Shown: positions 44,925-56,975 of the stretch, piece by piece | How the letters are laid out: every line of letters begins with the position of its first letter | Position numbering within the stretch: position 1 is the first letter of the stretch | Source of the DNA: Prosopocoilus inquinatus | Taxonomy: Eukaryota; Arthropoda; Insecta; Coleoptera; Lucanidae | DNA: 64,000 bases | NCBI GenBank assembly: GCA_036172665.1 | Contig: CM069875.1 | Span: 18,135,806 to 18,199,805 of the forward strand | Direction: 5' to 3' | Position numbers and translations under genes: made by a program | The notes under the pieces: model-generated | The model's database searches: none | Told to the model about the DNA's origin: nothing | The model's input: the letters and a program-made list of their open reading frames with translations, nothing else

Positions 44925-45897
44925 TATGCGATCAACTCCTTTATTATAAAGAACTACGTTTGAATTCTTGGCTTCCGGTTAGAACCACATGTCTCTTTCT
45001 TCTAGAAGAACTGTATTAATTAGTACTTGACTATTCTATCGACTCTAATTATTGTTAATTTTGGAATCTCGATTTCAACGCAAAAAATATCTTTATAGAA
45101 GTAATGTCAAATTACTAACAATATTGAACTTGAATTTTTTTTCCGAAAATATATTCAATTGCTAGTATTATTTATTGTCCTCATTAAGAACGCATATTTT
45201 TAATTTAATATTTAATTCTAAGTTTTAATTAATAATTTTTGTAGAAACATAATTAGTGTTACAGCTTATTTTCATGAGGACATATTCATTCATAACAAAA
45301 ACGTTTACAAAATTAAATTTTATTAACACATTAATAAAATTCCAGTTAGAAAAGATTTAGTAATTCGAAAGATTTAGAATTCGAAATTTATTGACAAACA
45401 TTTACATATTTTCTAATTTATTTAAAAATATTTTCTTCTATTATTATATTCTCGTTATTGTAATTGTTGCAAACATTTCTAACATTCATACTTCCGACAA
45501 ACATTTCAATTTTATAGTCTGTAATTTCAATGTTTCATTTTTTTTGCCTATATCTATGTTAAACTTACAATTCACGTAAATAAATGATTCAAAATGCTTT
45601 CAAAGTATTTTTCAAACGTCGACAATATTCGGTCACTCCCGGCTCGGATCCGACCTACCACCAGCCTGTTACAAGCTAATTTTTGTTTCCAGCCGCGATA
45701 TTCTCTTAAACAATTTTTAGAGGAACAGAAAGAGAAGATATGTTTGTTTCCTCCCCCACAATTGATAGTGGGAGAAATCCGCCCACGCCTCATGAAAATA
45801 ATTCATGAAAAACATGCAAAACGCGCGAATTCATAACTACATTACATATACACATTTTTGAAAGCTGTTTTCGCGGTTTTGTTAATAAAACTTCAAT
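44925..45897. other. Intergenic tract, no gene seen
   Basis: AT-rich; frames at 45391-45579 and 45572-45836 are unrecognised. Confidence 0.4.
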
Positions 45898-46044
45898 CTA
45901 CAAAGTGACCAACACGTTTTCGAAAATATGAACTGGAAGTATATTTAATTTTACTGTAAAGTTCAACTACGATTTTTAAATGTTAATTATTTTTTTTCTA
46001 ATTAACAACTAATCGTAGCGAAATTTCCATTGGTCACTTTGTAG
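45898..46044. mobile_element. MITE, 147 bp
   Basis: CTACAAAGTGACCAA at the left and TTGGTCACTTTGTAG at the right are exact complements. Inner arms 'aactacgattttt' / 'aatcgtag' also pair. Non-coding. Confidence 0.75.
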
Positions 46045-46944
46045 TTCTAGTCCTTAAATATGTGGTGTCAAAAAATGAAATAAATTGATTAAGAACTAAA
46101 GCCTCTACGACTTCGCGCGTTTTAATGGTTTTCGTATATGGCATTATTCGGTGGGATTCCTCTTAAGACCTGCACACTCTCCATTTTTGAACGCACTCCT
46201 GTAGGTAAAGACGTTATCTTTTTCCACAACCTTCTGAGACCTAAAATTTAAAGAATCTACGTTACCACACTATCATACCATGGGCAGGTAGTCCACGGGC
46301 TTTTTACAGTTTATTTAAAATTTCAAAACAAAATAACATAATGACATCTACGGTGATTGCTAGCAACAATCTTAAGTCATTCATTATCAGACATCCACGT
46401 ACGTAGAAATCTATACATGCTAAACAGTTTCAGTTTATACATTGAATAGCCAGCGCGAAAGCAACGACAGTTCGTCCCGTCGATCACAGATAGCGATACT
46501 TGGAATAATTGCGTGATTGGTTAGTTAATAAATATGAAATATCACTCTGAATTGCACGGCACTTGTGAAAAGAGAAACAATGCAATTCTGTACATGCAAA
46601 TCTCATATTTATGAAAAAGTGTAAAATCTTTTTTAGGTTTCGGGACTTTACTCATTTTCAGTTAGGGGTTATTAAATCAATTAGTATCTCAATGACGAGA
46701 AATTTGCTTTCTATGAGCAACAAATAGTTATTAAATTAATAATTTATTTCAGCGCGTTTCTACCAATTATCTTGCTATATTATTAAAGTATTTTACTTTA
46801 AAGAAAAATTAACTACAGCTTTCTAATTCTTGAAAATAATACATGAGACGTTTATTTGAGATTGTTGGCTTCTAAATAATTTTTATTTTATTTCCAACAA
46901 AACGTTATCTAGAATAGACGTATACCATTCTTAGTTAAATCCAT
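46045..46944. other. Intergenic tract, no gene seen
   Basis: No recognisable gene; this is the left flank of the Harbinger element. Confidence 0.45.
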
Positions 46945-47999
46945 TAATGCCCGTTTGCACCAACGTTTTAAAGTATTACTTAAGAGGTAAGCAAATGCTT
47001 AACCTAGAAAGTGCGTTGCACCATTGTTAAAGTGTTACTTAAATCACGTTAAGTAATACTTAACGTAAGTACTGGAATTTCCAATACTTAATAAAGTTAA
47101 GTCTTTAAGGGCAGTGATTTATGGTTTGTCCCAGCACAAACCCACTTTAGCAGGTATATTTGAATATTATTCTTGATTCATATGTGAACAGCGTGAGTTG
47201 GTTGTCATTGAAGTGGTTTCTACTGTTGTAAAAATTGAATAGAGGTAAATATAAATTTAAAATTGACTTGCAGTTTATGTCACTTTATTTCAGATGACGG
47301 AAACTAAAGAAAACAAGAGACAAAGATTGCCAAATTTCTCAGTGGAAGAAAAGACACTTTTGTTGTCGATTATATATGAATATAAACACATCATCGAAAA
47401 TAAAAAAACAGACGCCGTTACTAATAAAGAAAAACAGGCATGCTGGACAAAAATTACAAACATTTTTAATTGTCAAGCTCCAGGAGGTGTCATAAGGTCA
47501 ACAGGCAATTTAATAAAATTTTACAATAATCAAAAAAAGAATGTAAGGAAAGTTATAGCAGATTCAAAAAAAAGTTATAGAAAAACCGGAGGTGGCCCTC
47601 CTGAGGTAGAAACAAAAGATATCAATTTGCAGTTAACATTAGCAACAATGAATAGATTGAGTGTGTATGGACTAAAGTGCAAATTTGGTGGTGATAACTA
47701 TTATAATGAACCGGTCAACAATCATGTAAGTTTTTAAATAATAATACTTTTATGTTTTTCAGGAATTATCGTACAGGTTATATTCATGGCTTAATTTTTT
47801 GTGGTAATTTATTTAAAAAATCAAAAAATGCAGGATTGACAAGATTTTTTAAATATATTACTTTACCAAATATTATTCAAAATTTATAGAGTAATTTAAG
47901 CCATTTTTAGAATTTGGAGGAAGTTATACCGCTGTTTGAAGAGGATACACCAACGCCACTGGAGGATTGCTCAACAATAATCAGTCCTATGGTCATGAG

Positions 48000-50166
48000 T
48001 AAAGTCCGGATTTATATGTGCTAAAAAAGTGGAAAATAAGTTTTTTTATGCGATTAAAATGGATCAAAATATGGATATTATATGCGATAAAAATTTTATT
48101 TTACTTATACATACTTTAGAATAATAAAAACATAAATTGTTTCGTATAAGTAATTTTAACACTTAACACTTAAATAGTAGGATTACAAAATATAATCAAC
48201 AGTTGATTTAAATTATTTGGGGTAAAATTTTGTCGTCTGTCAAAATATTTTTATAAGAGGAAAACGAACGCTCGACATCGCATGAAGTAATGGGCGCAAA
48301 TTTCATGGATGCTACATCTTTGGGGTCCATGTCCAAATCCTCTTCACTTTGACCTTTTAAAACTAAACAGATTTTCCTCATTTTATTGTAGTCAGGATTA
48401 CGTAATAGAACCTTGTCTAATTTTGCCATTAACTTCTCTCCTATCTCCCCTGGAATTGATTTTACACTTTCAATTGCATCATCGACCACTTCAAAAGAAT
48501 CTAATAGAGCCGTCTGGGATGATTCCAACTTTTTAATGGTGGATATTAAAACCGAAAAATGAGTTTTAATGAATGCTAATTGATTCCCGATGTTTGTGTT
48601 CGACATGCATTCCTTACAAATTCTTAAAGCCGCTGAATTGGAATCATCCAATTCTAAGAAAATTTCCTTTAATTGTTTAAAGTTATCTGCGTAAAAATTT
48701 GCTGCTTCAAGCCACGTACCCCATCTCGTAATTATTGGTTCTGGTGGTAATGGCAGGTCAGCAGCTAATTCTTTATAGTGTTGTATACGCAGTGGGGCTT
48801 TAAGAAACGTTATTGATCAACTTATTTACTGTTGGGTATTCTAGTCGCACCAATTCAGCGAGCCTATTCATTGCGTGAGCCATACAAGTGAAGTGCATCA
48901 GATTTGGGTAAAATACCTGTAAAGCCTGTCCTGCTTTTATCATGTAGGCTGCTGCATCAGACACCATTAGTAATATATTTTCCGATTTAACTTGATTAGG
49001 TGCATATAAAAGTGTCAAGCTGTCGTTAATAAAACGTGCGATCGTTGAATGATTTGTTTTTTTCCAAAACTGCACTATTTACCAAATAAGATATTGGTGC
49101 AACTGTGTTGCTTAATACTCCTGCTAACATATTTGCTACATAACGACCGCAGGCATCTGTCGTTTCATCAACTACTATATAAATATTGTTGTCGCTAAGC
49201 TTCTCTCTTATTTTCTTCATCCGTTGCTGGTAGCATATACTTAGATAGTTTTTCCGCAAAGTCGATTCATTTGGAATATGACAATTGCAATATTTTTCCA
49301 AAAAAGTTCGAAAACTTGCTTGTTCAAGTTTATGCCAAGGAATGTTTGACTCTGCCATAGCACTGCACAAGTCTAAAAAGAATTCATTTCCTGCGTCACT
49401 GCCCTGTGAGTTACTGGCTGTTGAAGAAATAAAAGACTGCTTAAAGTTAGACACACATCTTTTCTCCGACTCCTTATGGAGGTTTGTAGTCAAATATTGA
49501 TCAATCTGGTACTTTTGGTCTGACGACACCTTAAAATATTGTCAAAATGAAAATGTGATTTTTAAGAGAATTTGTAAGGTATCTACCTGTTTTGAGCATG
49601 CGTTGCAAAAAATAACTTTTCCATCTGTAGTTAGATGTTTAGATGCTTTAATCCATTTTTTCAATAGCTCGGATCGAGAGGATGCTACTTTCGGCATTTT
49701 GAAAAGATAAGCACTGAATTTATTTCGTCTTTAAATTAAATAAGAAAATAACAACTAATTCGCGTTGATAAATACACTAGTCACTAGTCACACACATTCA
49801 CGGAGTTCTTATCTCAAACTGAAATGCAAAACATAAGTGCAAAATGCAAGTGCAAGTCGCTACAGATTCCCAGAAAATCACATTCCGGGAAATCGTAAAA
49901 TAAAGTGGCCAGACGTTGAGGAGAATAAATTACTTCTTGGAAAAGCTGCAGACTTGAATATTGACCGTATATGGAATTATAATGTTATTTATATCAATAT
50001 ATGGATAAATAAATAAATATGCGCTAAAAGTCTAAAATATTAAGTTATATGCGAAATAAAACTACCATTTTTGGGCTTCTCTAATCGACAAACATATAAA
50101 TACAAAACGCCAAGTTTAGGTATGTTAGCGTAAAAAACTTGTAAAAACTTATAAATCCGGTCTCTA
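48000..50166 (-). mobile_element. Complete hAT element
   Basis: 2,167 bp with 17-bp terminal inverted repeats TAAAGTCCGGATTTATA (left) and TAGAGACCGGATTTATA (right, in complement). It is flanked by the 8-bp duplication GTCATGAG (47992-47999, 50167-50174), diagnostic for hAT. One minus-strand transposase gene. Removing the element and one duplication restores exon 2 of the Harbinger accessory gene in frame across the site, so hAT arrived after the Harbinger. Confidence 0.95.
48208..49697 (-). pseudogene. hAT-type transposase (CGGBP1-like)
   Basis: Cut-and-paste transposase related to the hAT family from which the vertebrate DNA-binding protein CGGBP1 is thought to derive. Exon 1 (49697-49587, 37 codons) starts MPKVASSRSELLKKWI and holds the first half of a BED-type zinc finger (IFCNACSKQ). 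A 57-nt intron (GTAGATACC to TTTTAAG) follows, then exon 2 from 49529. Motifs: FRTFLEKYCNCHIPNESTLR, VVDETTDACGRYV (first catalytic Asp region), LLMVSDAAAYM (second), CMAHAMNRL, then TRWGTWLEAANFYA. The C-terminal dimerisation-like region has CDVERSFSSYKNIL. Two small lesions are visible: a shift in the A-run near 49070 and another near 48805. The length, about 475 residues if intact, is normal for this sub-family. Confidence 0.85.
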
Positions 50167-50741
50167 GTCATGAGTGAGAAAGTAGGTAAAAAGTTGCATC
50201 ATAACACTTATATTCCAAGTGCAGTTTTTTAGTTACCTAATGCAACCAGCGAGAAAAGTGCAACTCCTAGTTGTTCAGGAATTCAGTCAAATGAGGTAAT
50301 GTTATTTCTTTTCTTCTATTTGAATTATATAGTTACGGGATTTGCAGAATTTAGAAAGTAACTGGGGAAGTTACAAACCAAGTGATTTAAAAAAAAAAAT
50401 CAGAACAATTAATCAGCATCAGCAGACGTAAGCCTACTTTAGCTAAGCTGCACTCAAGCAATATATCAAAAACTTATGATGAACTTGCTGAGAGAAAAAT
50501 AAAATTGGTTGAAAAGCAGACAGCAGCAGAAGTCAGAGAAGAGGAAAGAAAAGAAATACTATTTAATTTAAAGAAAAAGTCTCTAGAAGTAGAAGTAGAA
50601 ATAAAATTAGAATACTTGAGAAAGTTAAAAGAATCAAGCAGTTTACAAAATATTGATACACCTTTTAATAACTCATAATTTTTATTTATGTATGTGTATT
50701 TTATAAAATAAAAGATTGGAATTTTGTTAACAAGTTGTTGA

Positions 50742-51988
50742 TTATAAATTGCCAAAAAAGTTATTAATAAAGTGTAATCTGTACTGAGCACCCATATGCC
50801 TATGCGCATTATTTCCAAATGGAATAGCAGGGATACCACCATTCTGAATTAATTGTTGCAGTTCATGCTGATCAACGTCTTCCGGGAGTGGTGGATCTTC
50901 TTCGCCCATTTTTCTTGCTATATTATGGAGCACAGCACAAGCAATAATAGTTGTTAATGTTGTTTCAATTTGTAGCCTACATCCATAAGCAAGTATTGGA
51001 AACCTACGTTTCCAAGTTCCAAATGTTCTTTCGATAACATTTCGTGTACGAATGTGGGCTTCATTATAGAGATGCTCGTTGTTCTCTTGTGGGTTTAAAA
51101 GTGGTGTGAATAGATATGTTCTGATATTGTAACCATTATCACCTATCAAAACAAAACATGGAAAAGACTTTTACATAATGTAAAATAAAAGTACCTAATA
51201 TTATACTGTTTGGATATTTACCGGCTTCAAAGGAATATCTCAATCTTGAATATAGTCGAAACATGAGCAGATCCTGGCCACCGAGCTACAACATTCATAA
51301 ATTCCATGTTTGCATTGCACATGGCTTGAACGTTGACAGAAAAATAGTCTTTTCTGTTTCTAGAAACTTCAGCATTTTCTCCTCCTAAAATATAATCTCC
51401 AGCTAATTTCTTTAATAATAATGTAGTGTTAATTTATTACCAGGGGATTCAATTTTCACATGAGTGCAGTCAAGTGCACCGATAATGCGTGGAAATCTTG
51501 CTATGGCATAAAAATCATTTTGTGCTCTTCTTATGTCGTACACATTTTGGGGCATTGTAATATACTGGTCATATAGACCAGCTATAGCTTCTGACACTCT
51601 CTTAACAATTCGAGATGCTGTTGCCGTATGCATTCCCATATAATCTGCAACCGTACTTAAATGTCCCCCGGTGGCAAAAACTCGAAAAGTTGTTAATAAT
51701 TGATTGATAGGTGAAACTGCATTGTTTCTGAAAAGATTAATTTATAAACGCTTTTGTACTTATCTTTTTCATGAATACTCACCTATCAGTAAGAAATTCT
51801 AATTGCCCTTCTAGATTTATCAATAGATTTAAAACAGTTTCCTTTCTTAAACGAAACCTTTGAAAAAATTTGAGATCACTCAATTCATCAAAATAATTGC
51901 TCCTACAATATACTTCACGCGGTATTCCCTCTTCTACTAATTCAACAACTTCTAAGTCGTCCTCAAAAGCATCGTTAAAGTTATCCAT
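50742..51988 (-). pseudogene. HARBI1-type Harbinger transposase
   Basis: DDE_4 nuclease that excises and inserts PIF/Harbinger elements. Four exons with consensus splice ends: 51988-51783 (start MDNFNDAFEDDLEV; an upstream ATG at 52015 is possible), 51727-51441, 51384-51222 and 51142-50742. Catalytic motifs: IGALDCTHV (first Asp), GDNGYN at the exon 3/4 junction (second Asp) and NVIERTFGTWKRRFP (Glu). A helix-turn-helix-like block GGHLSTVADYMGMHTATASR opens exon 2. Length is about 350 residues, as expected. One lesion: in exon 3 the frame changes between WPGSAHV and SRLRYSFEAG, a 1-2 base indel at about 51255-51275, so the protein would terminate early. Everything else is open. Confidence 0.88.
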
Positions 51989-52237
51989 TTCGTTAAATGT
52001 TATACAAAATCTCAAACAACCTGCGTTATATACAACAGCTGTTTATTTCAGGTTAAAATTAGCCAATGTTGCCAATAGAAACACCGACTTGTAAGAAATC
52101 ACTGGTTTTACTGACGCTTTGTTAAGTATAGCGTAAGCATGCGTGGTGCAACAGAAGTAAATTATAAGTAGGACTTTGCTTAAGTCACTGCTTAACAAAG
52201 TATTACTTAAGCAATGCGTTGGTGCAAACGGGCATAA

Positions 52238-53327
52238 TAGATACTTATTTTTCTTCGTATTTTATTGTAAACTTAAGTAGGGTTGCCATCTCTAAAATTT
52301 GAAAAGCTGGACAGGGCTCACTTAAAAATCCGGTTAAAATCCGGATAGCGAAAATATTTCAAAAATCGATTCTAATGAAAAGAAAATTATCTATTTTTAT
52401 TTACCTGGTGGTCGGTCAATGTCCTGCAGCAAGGTCGTATTTTGTTCATTTCATATTTTTCGCAAAATCCTGAAAACAATAAATTTTAAATTTTAAGTCT
52501 CACTTTAGTGGAAAAATCGGGATTTGTTTTTCTGCTGTGTCGTCATTATTACTTTTTTTTAATTGCAACCCTAACTTTGCTTCCAAATTTTGATAGTCCT
52601 TTTTGTCACTTAAATAGTGATGGTCTGTCTACATATCAGCTGAAAAGTTCCATTGCTTAGGCAAATTCAGTCATGCAGTCACTTTTTGAGACTTGGGCCT
52701 AGCTAAAACCAAGAACAGTTGTCAAAATCCGCCCGAACGTCACCGAACTACCGTAAAAGACGAACGTGTCCGGACGTATGGCAACGCTAACGTAAGTGCT
52801 AATAATTATGTAATCACTGAAATTAGTTCTTGCTTCTACATTATCACTTGATTTTTCTTTTCCGTCTTCTACACATAATTTTTTTTTGGGATCTGTCTAA
52901 TAGGTGTTAAATGTGGATAGAGTTTTTCATAAAAAATTGTTAATTCTTATTTAATTTAGCGTTATTGTTATCTTTTGATTTTGTGGCGAAATGTCTGATA
53001 AACTGAAGCAGGTGCTATTTAATCCTTGCTTTAGTAATTGGTGACTCGGCGAGAGATGTCACCACTTGAGCTGTAATTGGGGTAATTATTTACAAAAGCT
53101 ACCAAAAGTTACCAAACGAAGATGAAATTTTGCACATAGCATCACTATATTAATATGTAACTCATAACACTATTTTTTTATTTAGAGCTCGCTGCTAGTT
53201 TAAGATACAGAAAAAGATATTTAAAAATACACTTGGTTAAATGGCCATGTTTGTTTTATTGTCCTCGCCAAAAATATTTTTTTGACGTAAATTTAATAAT
53301 ACTTGGAAGAAGAAAGTTACTCATAAT
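52238..53327. other. Intergenic tract, possible eroded element
   Basis: 'gggttgccatctctaaaattt' (52273) and 'tccggacgtatggcaac' (52770) are weakly inverted, perhaps an old element of about 520 bp. No gene recognised. Confidence 0.35.
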
Positions 53328-53412
53328 CAGGGAAAAAATGAGCCCATTTGTTCCGCGATCAGTACGAAAATTTAATACTCGGACTATACTAGTTCCGCCC
53401 GCAATATTTGGA
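53328..53412. repeat. End fragment of composite repeat A/B
   Basis: Matches the 27037-27120 end over 80 bp ('gagcccatttgttccgcgatcagtacgaaaatttaatactcgg ... ttccgcccgcaatattt'). No other end is present nearby, so it is a truncated copy. Confidence 0.75.
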
Positions 53413-53739
53413 CACAGATTTGTCCGAATGCCTAATTCTTTAAAAGAGTGTTTATAAAATCTATTCAATCCAAGCGGTCAGCAAAGAACTTTGTATTTTT
53501 CCACATATTTAGTTTCTACTACTAATTCAGTTCCGTTTCTTTCGTGAAATCAAATTAATCAGATTAGAAAACAATGCAATCAAATTAAATTGGTAATCAA
53601 AAACCTACACATTCAGGTAGATTCATTAATTTTTATTCATGTAATCCTTTAAATAAAAAATTAAATGTTTCAATTTCTTTTAGGAACAGAATTAAAACTT
53701 TACGTCATCTTATTTTTTTTTTTTAGAAAATAATTTAAT
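53413..53739. other. Intergenic spacer, nothing recognised
   Basis: AT-rich; no gene, RNA or repeat seen. Confidence 0.45.
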
Positions 53740-55567
53740 CATCATCGAGAAAAAGTCATTCTTTATAAAAGTTTTAGCTTGTCCTAAAACTCCCAAAACT
53801 GTTACTGAAACTGACGAATTCTTAATAGTAGCTGAGAAAAACAGAAAATTGTATTTCAATTTTCATAAAATATGGCAGTCTTAAAATTTTGATTAAAATG
53901 ATGTTAGCCGGTCTTGTGAGTTAATGTTGCTAATTTACGTAAAAAAACTATTCAGCCTAGAATGTTAATTCTAGAGCATACTTGCTTAATTGAATGTTGT
54001 GGATATTCGAACTGTACCGTAAAATCCCAAATGAGATGTTTAAAAAGTATCCCATGTGCGGTTAACTGCAAAAATTGTTTAAAAAAATTTGATGAAAAGA
54101 CCAGTGTTGAAAGAAAATGAAGTTTATCTTGAGACTGAGGCTACTATTTTGCCAATGACTTCCATGGCACTTCGCTTGTCTTAACAATGAGGAATCGACG
54201 ATTAAAATTATCCATTTAGTTTTTTTTAAAGTACTCTTCAAGATGTATCTGTGAATTTTGAGAATTTTTCGTACGGTGAGTTTCAAGATATTTAAAAAAG
54301 ATTCCGTAAGTAAATTCAATTTATACCCAAACTATGAGCACATCCTTGATCAAAAACAGCGTAAACTGGACAAATAATTAATAAATCTAGTCGTTTTCGA
54401 AAAAGTTTGATAGTAAAAGCTTTTCCAGTATCTTATTTTAACATTTATTGATTAAGGCCATGCTGATAGTTTGGTATAAACTGAATTTCGTTGAACTTCT
54501 TTAAATAGCACTTTAAAAAGTCTAAATGGAATTTTGCTGTAAAATAGTTAGGGCAGCCAATATTCGATCACCTTTAAATTAACATGGGATTTCCTATGTT
54601 GTGTTTCAAAACGCTTCACCCTGTATACATGCATTCGTCAATCACTGATCTGCAATTGTCACTAAACATAACATTAGCCCAATCGTCCTGTAACCAGTTT
54701 ACATGTTCCTGTGCAAATGTTAACTTGGGTCTGCGATGCTCTGTGGTTAATTGTGGTCCTTTTGCCGGTGTTTTAGGAGTAAAATTAAGCCACGTAACTT
54801 TTTTCTTATGGTGACAGAACTGAAATGAACATTGTGGGCTTGTGCGAGCATATTTTATAGCCCAGGAGCCGTAATAAACCGTTCTCTTAAAGTCTGAACC
54901 ATCAACTCTTCTTCTACAAATGTTACTACAGCTTCTTCAACGCTTAAAGTAAGATTGTGATGCCTATTCCTATTCATACTTCAATATTTACCACTTAATT
55001 GCTTCAATTACTTCACAACAAACTCAAAAAGAAATTAATATGGACCTTGCTTCTAGTCAGAATAGTGAGAATGGCGTTATTTTATGTGTTTATTGTGATA
55101 TATTAACTGAAAAAAAAAACAAAAAACTTGCAGTAAAACATCATGCTTGATAAACTTTTTCCTTTTACAAATAATATCTTTTCAAACAAAACACGATGCC
55201 AAGGTATCGATAAATTGTATGTGATGAGATAACTTCTTTCGCCAGTGTATTTATTCCAAACAATTTAAAACGGCCGAATTTTTTTTGAATTAAAATTTTA
55301 GTTTTTTTTATAAGAGAACAAACATTAATACAAGACGCAAGCAGTACCAGTTGACGTGATTTTACTAAGATTTTGCGATATTTTGCAAAAGTCAAAAGAG
55401 AATTATCAATTTTTCTCGATTATCAACTAGAATTTATCATTCTCTTATGAAGTTTTTGAGGGTTTTAGGACAAGCAAGAACTTTAATAAAAAATGACTTT
55501 TTTCTCGAAAATTCAAAAATAAAAAAGTTTTTCCTGTTGTGAACCCAATTCGTGGACACACTGTATA
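53740..55567 (-). mobile_element. Degenerate Tc1-like element
   Basis: Long inverted ends: 'gagaaaaagtcattctttataaaagttttagcttgtcctaaaac' at the left pairs with 'gttttaggacaagcaagaactttaataaaaaatgacttttttctcg' at the right. The right terminus is GGACACACTGTA. It encloses a broken Tc1-type transposase. The shorter element at 690-1417 shares both ends. Confidence 0.75.
54620..54980 (-). pseudogene. Tc1-type transposase fragment
   Basis: Minus-strand frames give LSVEEAVVTFVEEELMVQTL, then SSVTIRKKLRGL (second helix-turn-helix end). After a shift come TTEHRRPKLTFAQEHVNWLQ and DDWANVMFSDN, which contains the first catalytic Asp (54658-54660). Everything after about 54620 is unrecognisable and the remaining catalytic residues are gone. 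Family position: Tc1 branch of IS630/Tc1/mariner, to judge from the W-x(4)-W-S/F-SDE-like block. Confidence 0.75.
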
Positions 55568-56660
55568 TCTGTTTTGTAATAATGGATTTTCCTTATAGTT
55601 AATAAAATTTTATTTCAATGTAATCAAAATGAAAATAAACATTCTCATAACATTAACAATAATAATTCTCAAAATACAAAAAAGCCAAACATTTTAATTT
55701 ACAAAAAATTTCGATAATATCCGGTTATACAAATTTGATTACTAAAAAAATTAAAACATAATAATGGTAAAATTGCTTAATATAATTTAAAAAACCATTA
55801 ATAATCTTTTTAGTAAAACTGAAGATAAAATTCCGCTTTCTTTTCAATATGGTATTGTTCATTCTATTCCTTGTACGAGTTTATATAGGATAAACTTCCA
55901 ACTGGCTTAAATCACGACTGTCACAACATAAATCTGATAATATGTAACATGTAAAATGATCACGAAAGAAATTCTAGTGCTTTAGTACATTTTAAATATA
56001 AAAATCATGTATTGGATTTCATTGTCATACAAATTTTAGGAAAAGAAACAAATAATCGTGCCCATATTAATATTTAATTTTAATTGTAATTCAGTATAGC
56101 AGAATAATTTTCTAAATCTTGGTTAGCTTTCAAAATAAATTCATTTCATTTCGTTTGTTCGATAAATAATTTGAAATTTTGAATGTTATTTAAGAATTTG
56201 GAATCTTAATTAGAATGTGAACCAAAAATGTACGTAAGCTATTTTATTATAATTGTAATTCAATCATCTGTAATCTTAGGTACATTTACAGTTTTATGCT
56301 CTGATGAAGGTAACAAAACTTACTAAAAGCTTAGCAGAGAAAGGTAACAAGTCTTACCGAAAGCTCTTGCCCGATAATTTTCGAACAGTTTGATCATTTC
56401 CCAACAGTCAATATTCTTTGGTGCGCAATTAAAAATCAACATAACGTAGTAATATTTTACTTTCAAAATGTTTCTTAACTATTTTAATACCTAGCTCTCA
56501 AAAAGTGGCGACCATTTTGGAAATCGAATCGACAAGTTTCGTATCTGCGTTGTGAGTCAAGGTGTGGAGAAAATATTACACCAAGTGGAATTACAGGCAA
56601 ATGGCTTGTCATTTCTTAGAATCAAGTTGCTCATTAAAATTCATCTTTTGACATAGATTT
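55568..56660. other. Intergenic tract, no gene seen
   Basis: AT-rich, with a short imperfect direct repeat 'gaaggtaacaaaacttact' / 'gaaaggtaacaagtcttacc' at about 56305-56360. Nothing else. Confidence 0.4.
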
Positions 56661-56667
56661 CATTTCG

Positions 56668-56790
56668 AGATGACCCGGACAGGTTAATTTGGTTGCAGTT
56701 GAAGTTTTTGAGCTAATCATTTGCTGAAAAGGCTCCAAATAGGGTCTGTACAGGGAATGCTCAGGAGATTCACTGACTTGCAACTATTTT
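56668..56790. repeat. Very degraded Y module of the fold-back family
   Basis: 'ggacaggttaatttggttgcagttgaag ... tttgctgaaaaggctccaaatagggtctgtacagg' aligns with the reverse-Y module 'ggacaagtcgtttttgtttgcagtggg ... tctgctgaagaagccccaagcagg' over about 110 bp with many differences. Confidence 0.5.
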
Positions 56791-56975
56791 TTTTAAATAT
56801 GTATGTTTGAAAAAGATATTCGTTTTCTTGTATTTTGGATTGAATTGATTAAAGTAATTGTAACTTTTGTCGAGGCTATTTTACAGTACAGCTAAACATT
56901 CCACCTAAATTTCTTGGCAAGTGTTCATAAAATTTCTTAAAAATCATCCAAAGTGAATATCCGTAATTCTGTACA

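Larger units (their letters stand above)
47294..50678 (+). pseudogene. Myb/SANT-like accessory protein of Harbinger
   Basis: In PIF/Harbinger elements this protein binds the element ends and helps bring the transposase to the nucleus. Exon 1 is 47294-47725 (donor GTAAGT), exon 2 begins at 47911 after TTTTTAG and ends at 50295 (GTAATG), and exon 3 runs from 50348 (after TTTGCAG) to TAA at 50676-50678. Exon 1 encodes a basic start, then a trihelix-type Myb block (FSVEEKTLLLSIIYEYKHII ... CWTKITNIFN ... STGNLIKFYNNQKKN). Exon 2 has an acidic stretch (EEDTPTPLED). Exon 3 is a charged coiled-coil-like end (AERKIKLVEKQTAAEVREEE). Lesions: the hAT insertion after VMS at 47999, an in-frame TAG near 50230, and a shift in the A11 run of exon 3. 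Confidence 0.82.
46948..52234. mobile_element. Full-length Harbinger element
   Basis: A 5,287-bp element with terminal inverted repeats TGCCCGTTTGCACCAACG / CGCGTTGGTGCAAACGGGCA-type ends and a TAA target duplication (46945-46947, 52235-52237). Sub-terminal sequence at both ends is rich in 'cttaag' / 'acttaa' words. It carries the two convergent genes expected of PIF/Harbinger: a Myb/SANT-like accessory gene (plus) and a HARBI1-type transposase (minus). A complete 2,167-bp hAT element (48000-50166) is inserted in the accessory gene; without it the element would be about 3.1 kb. Confidence 0.93.
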
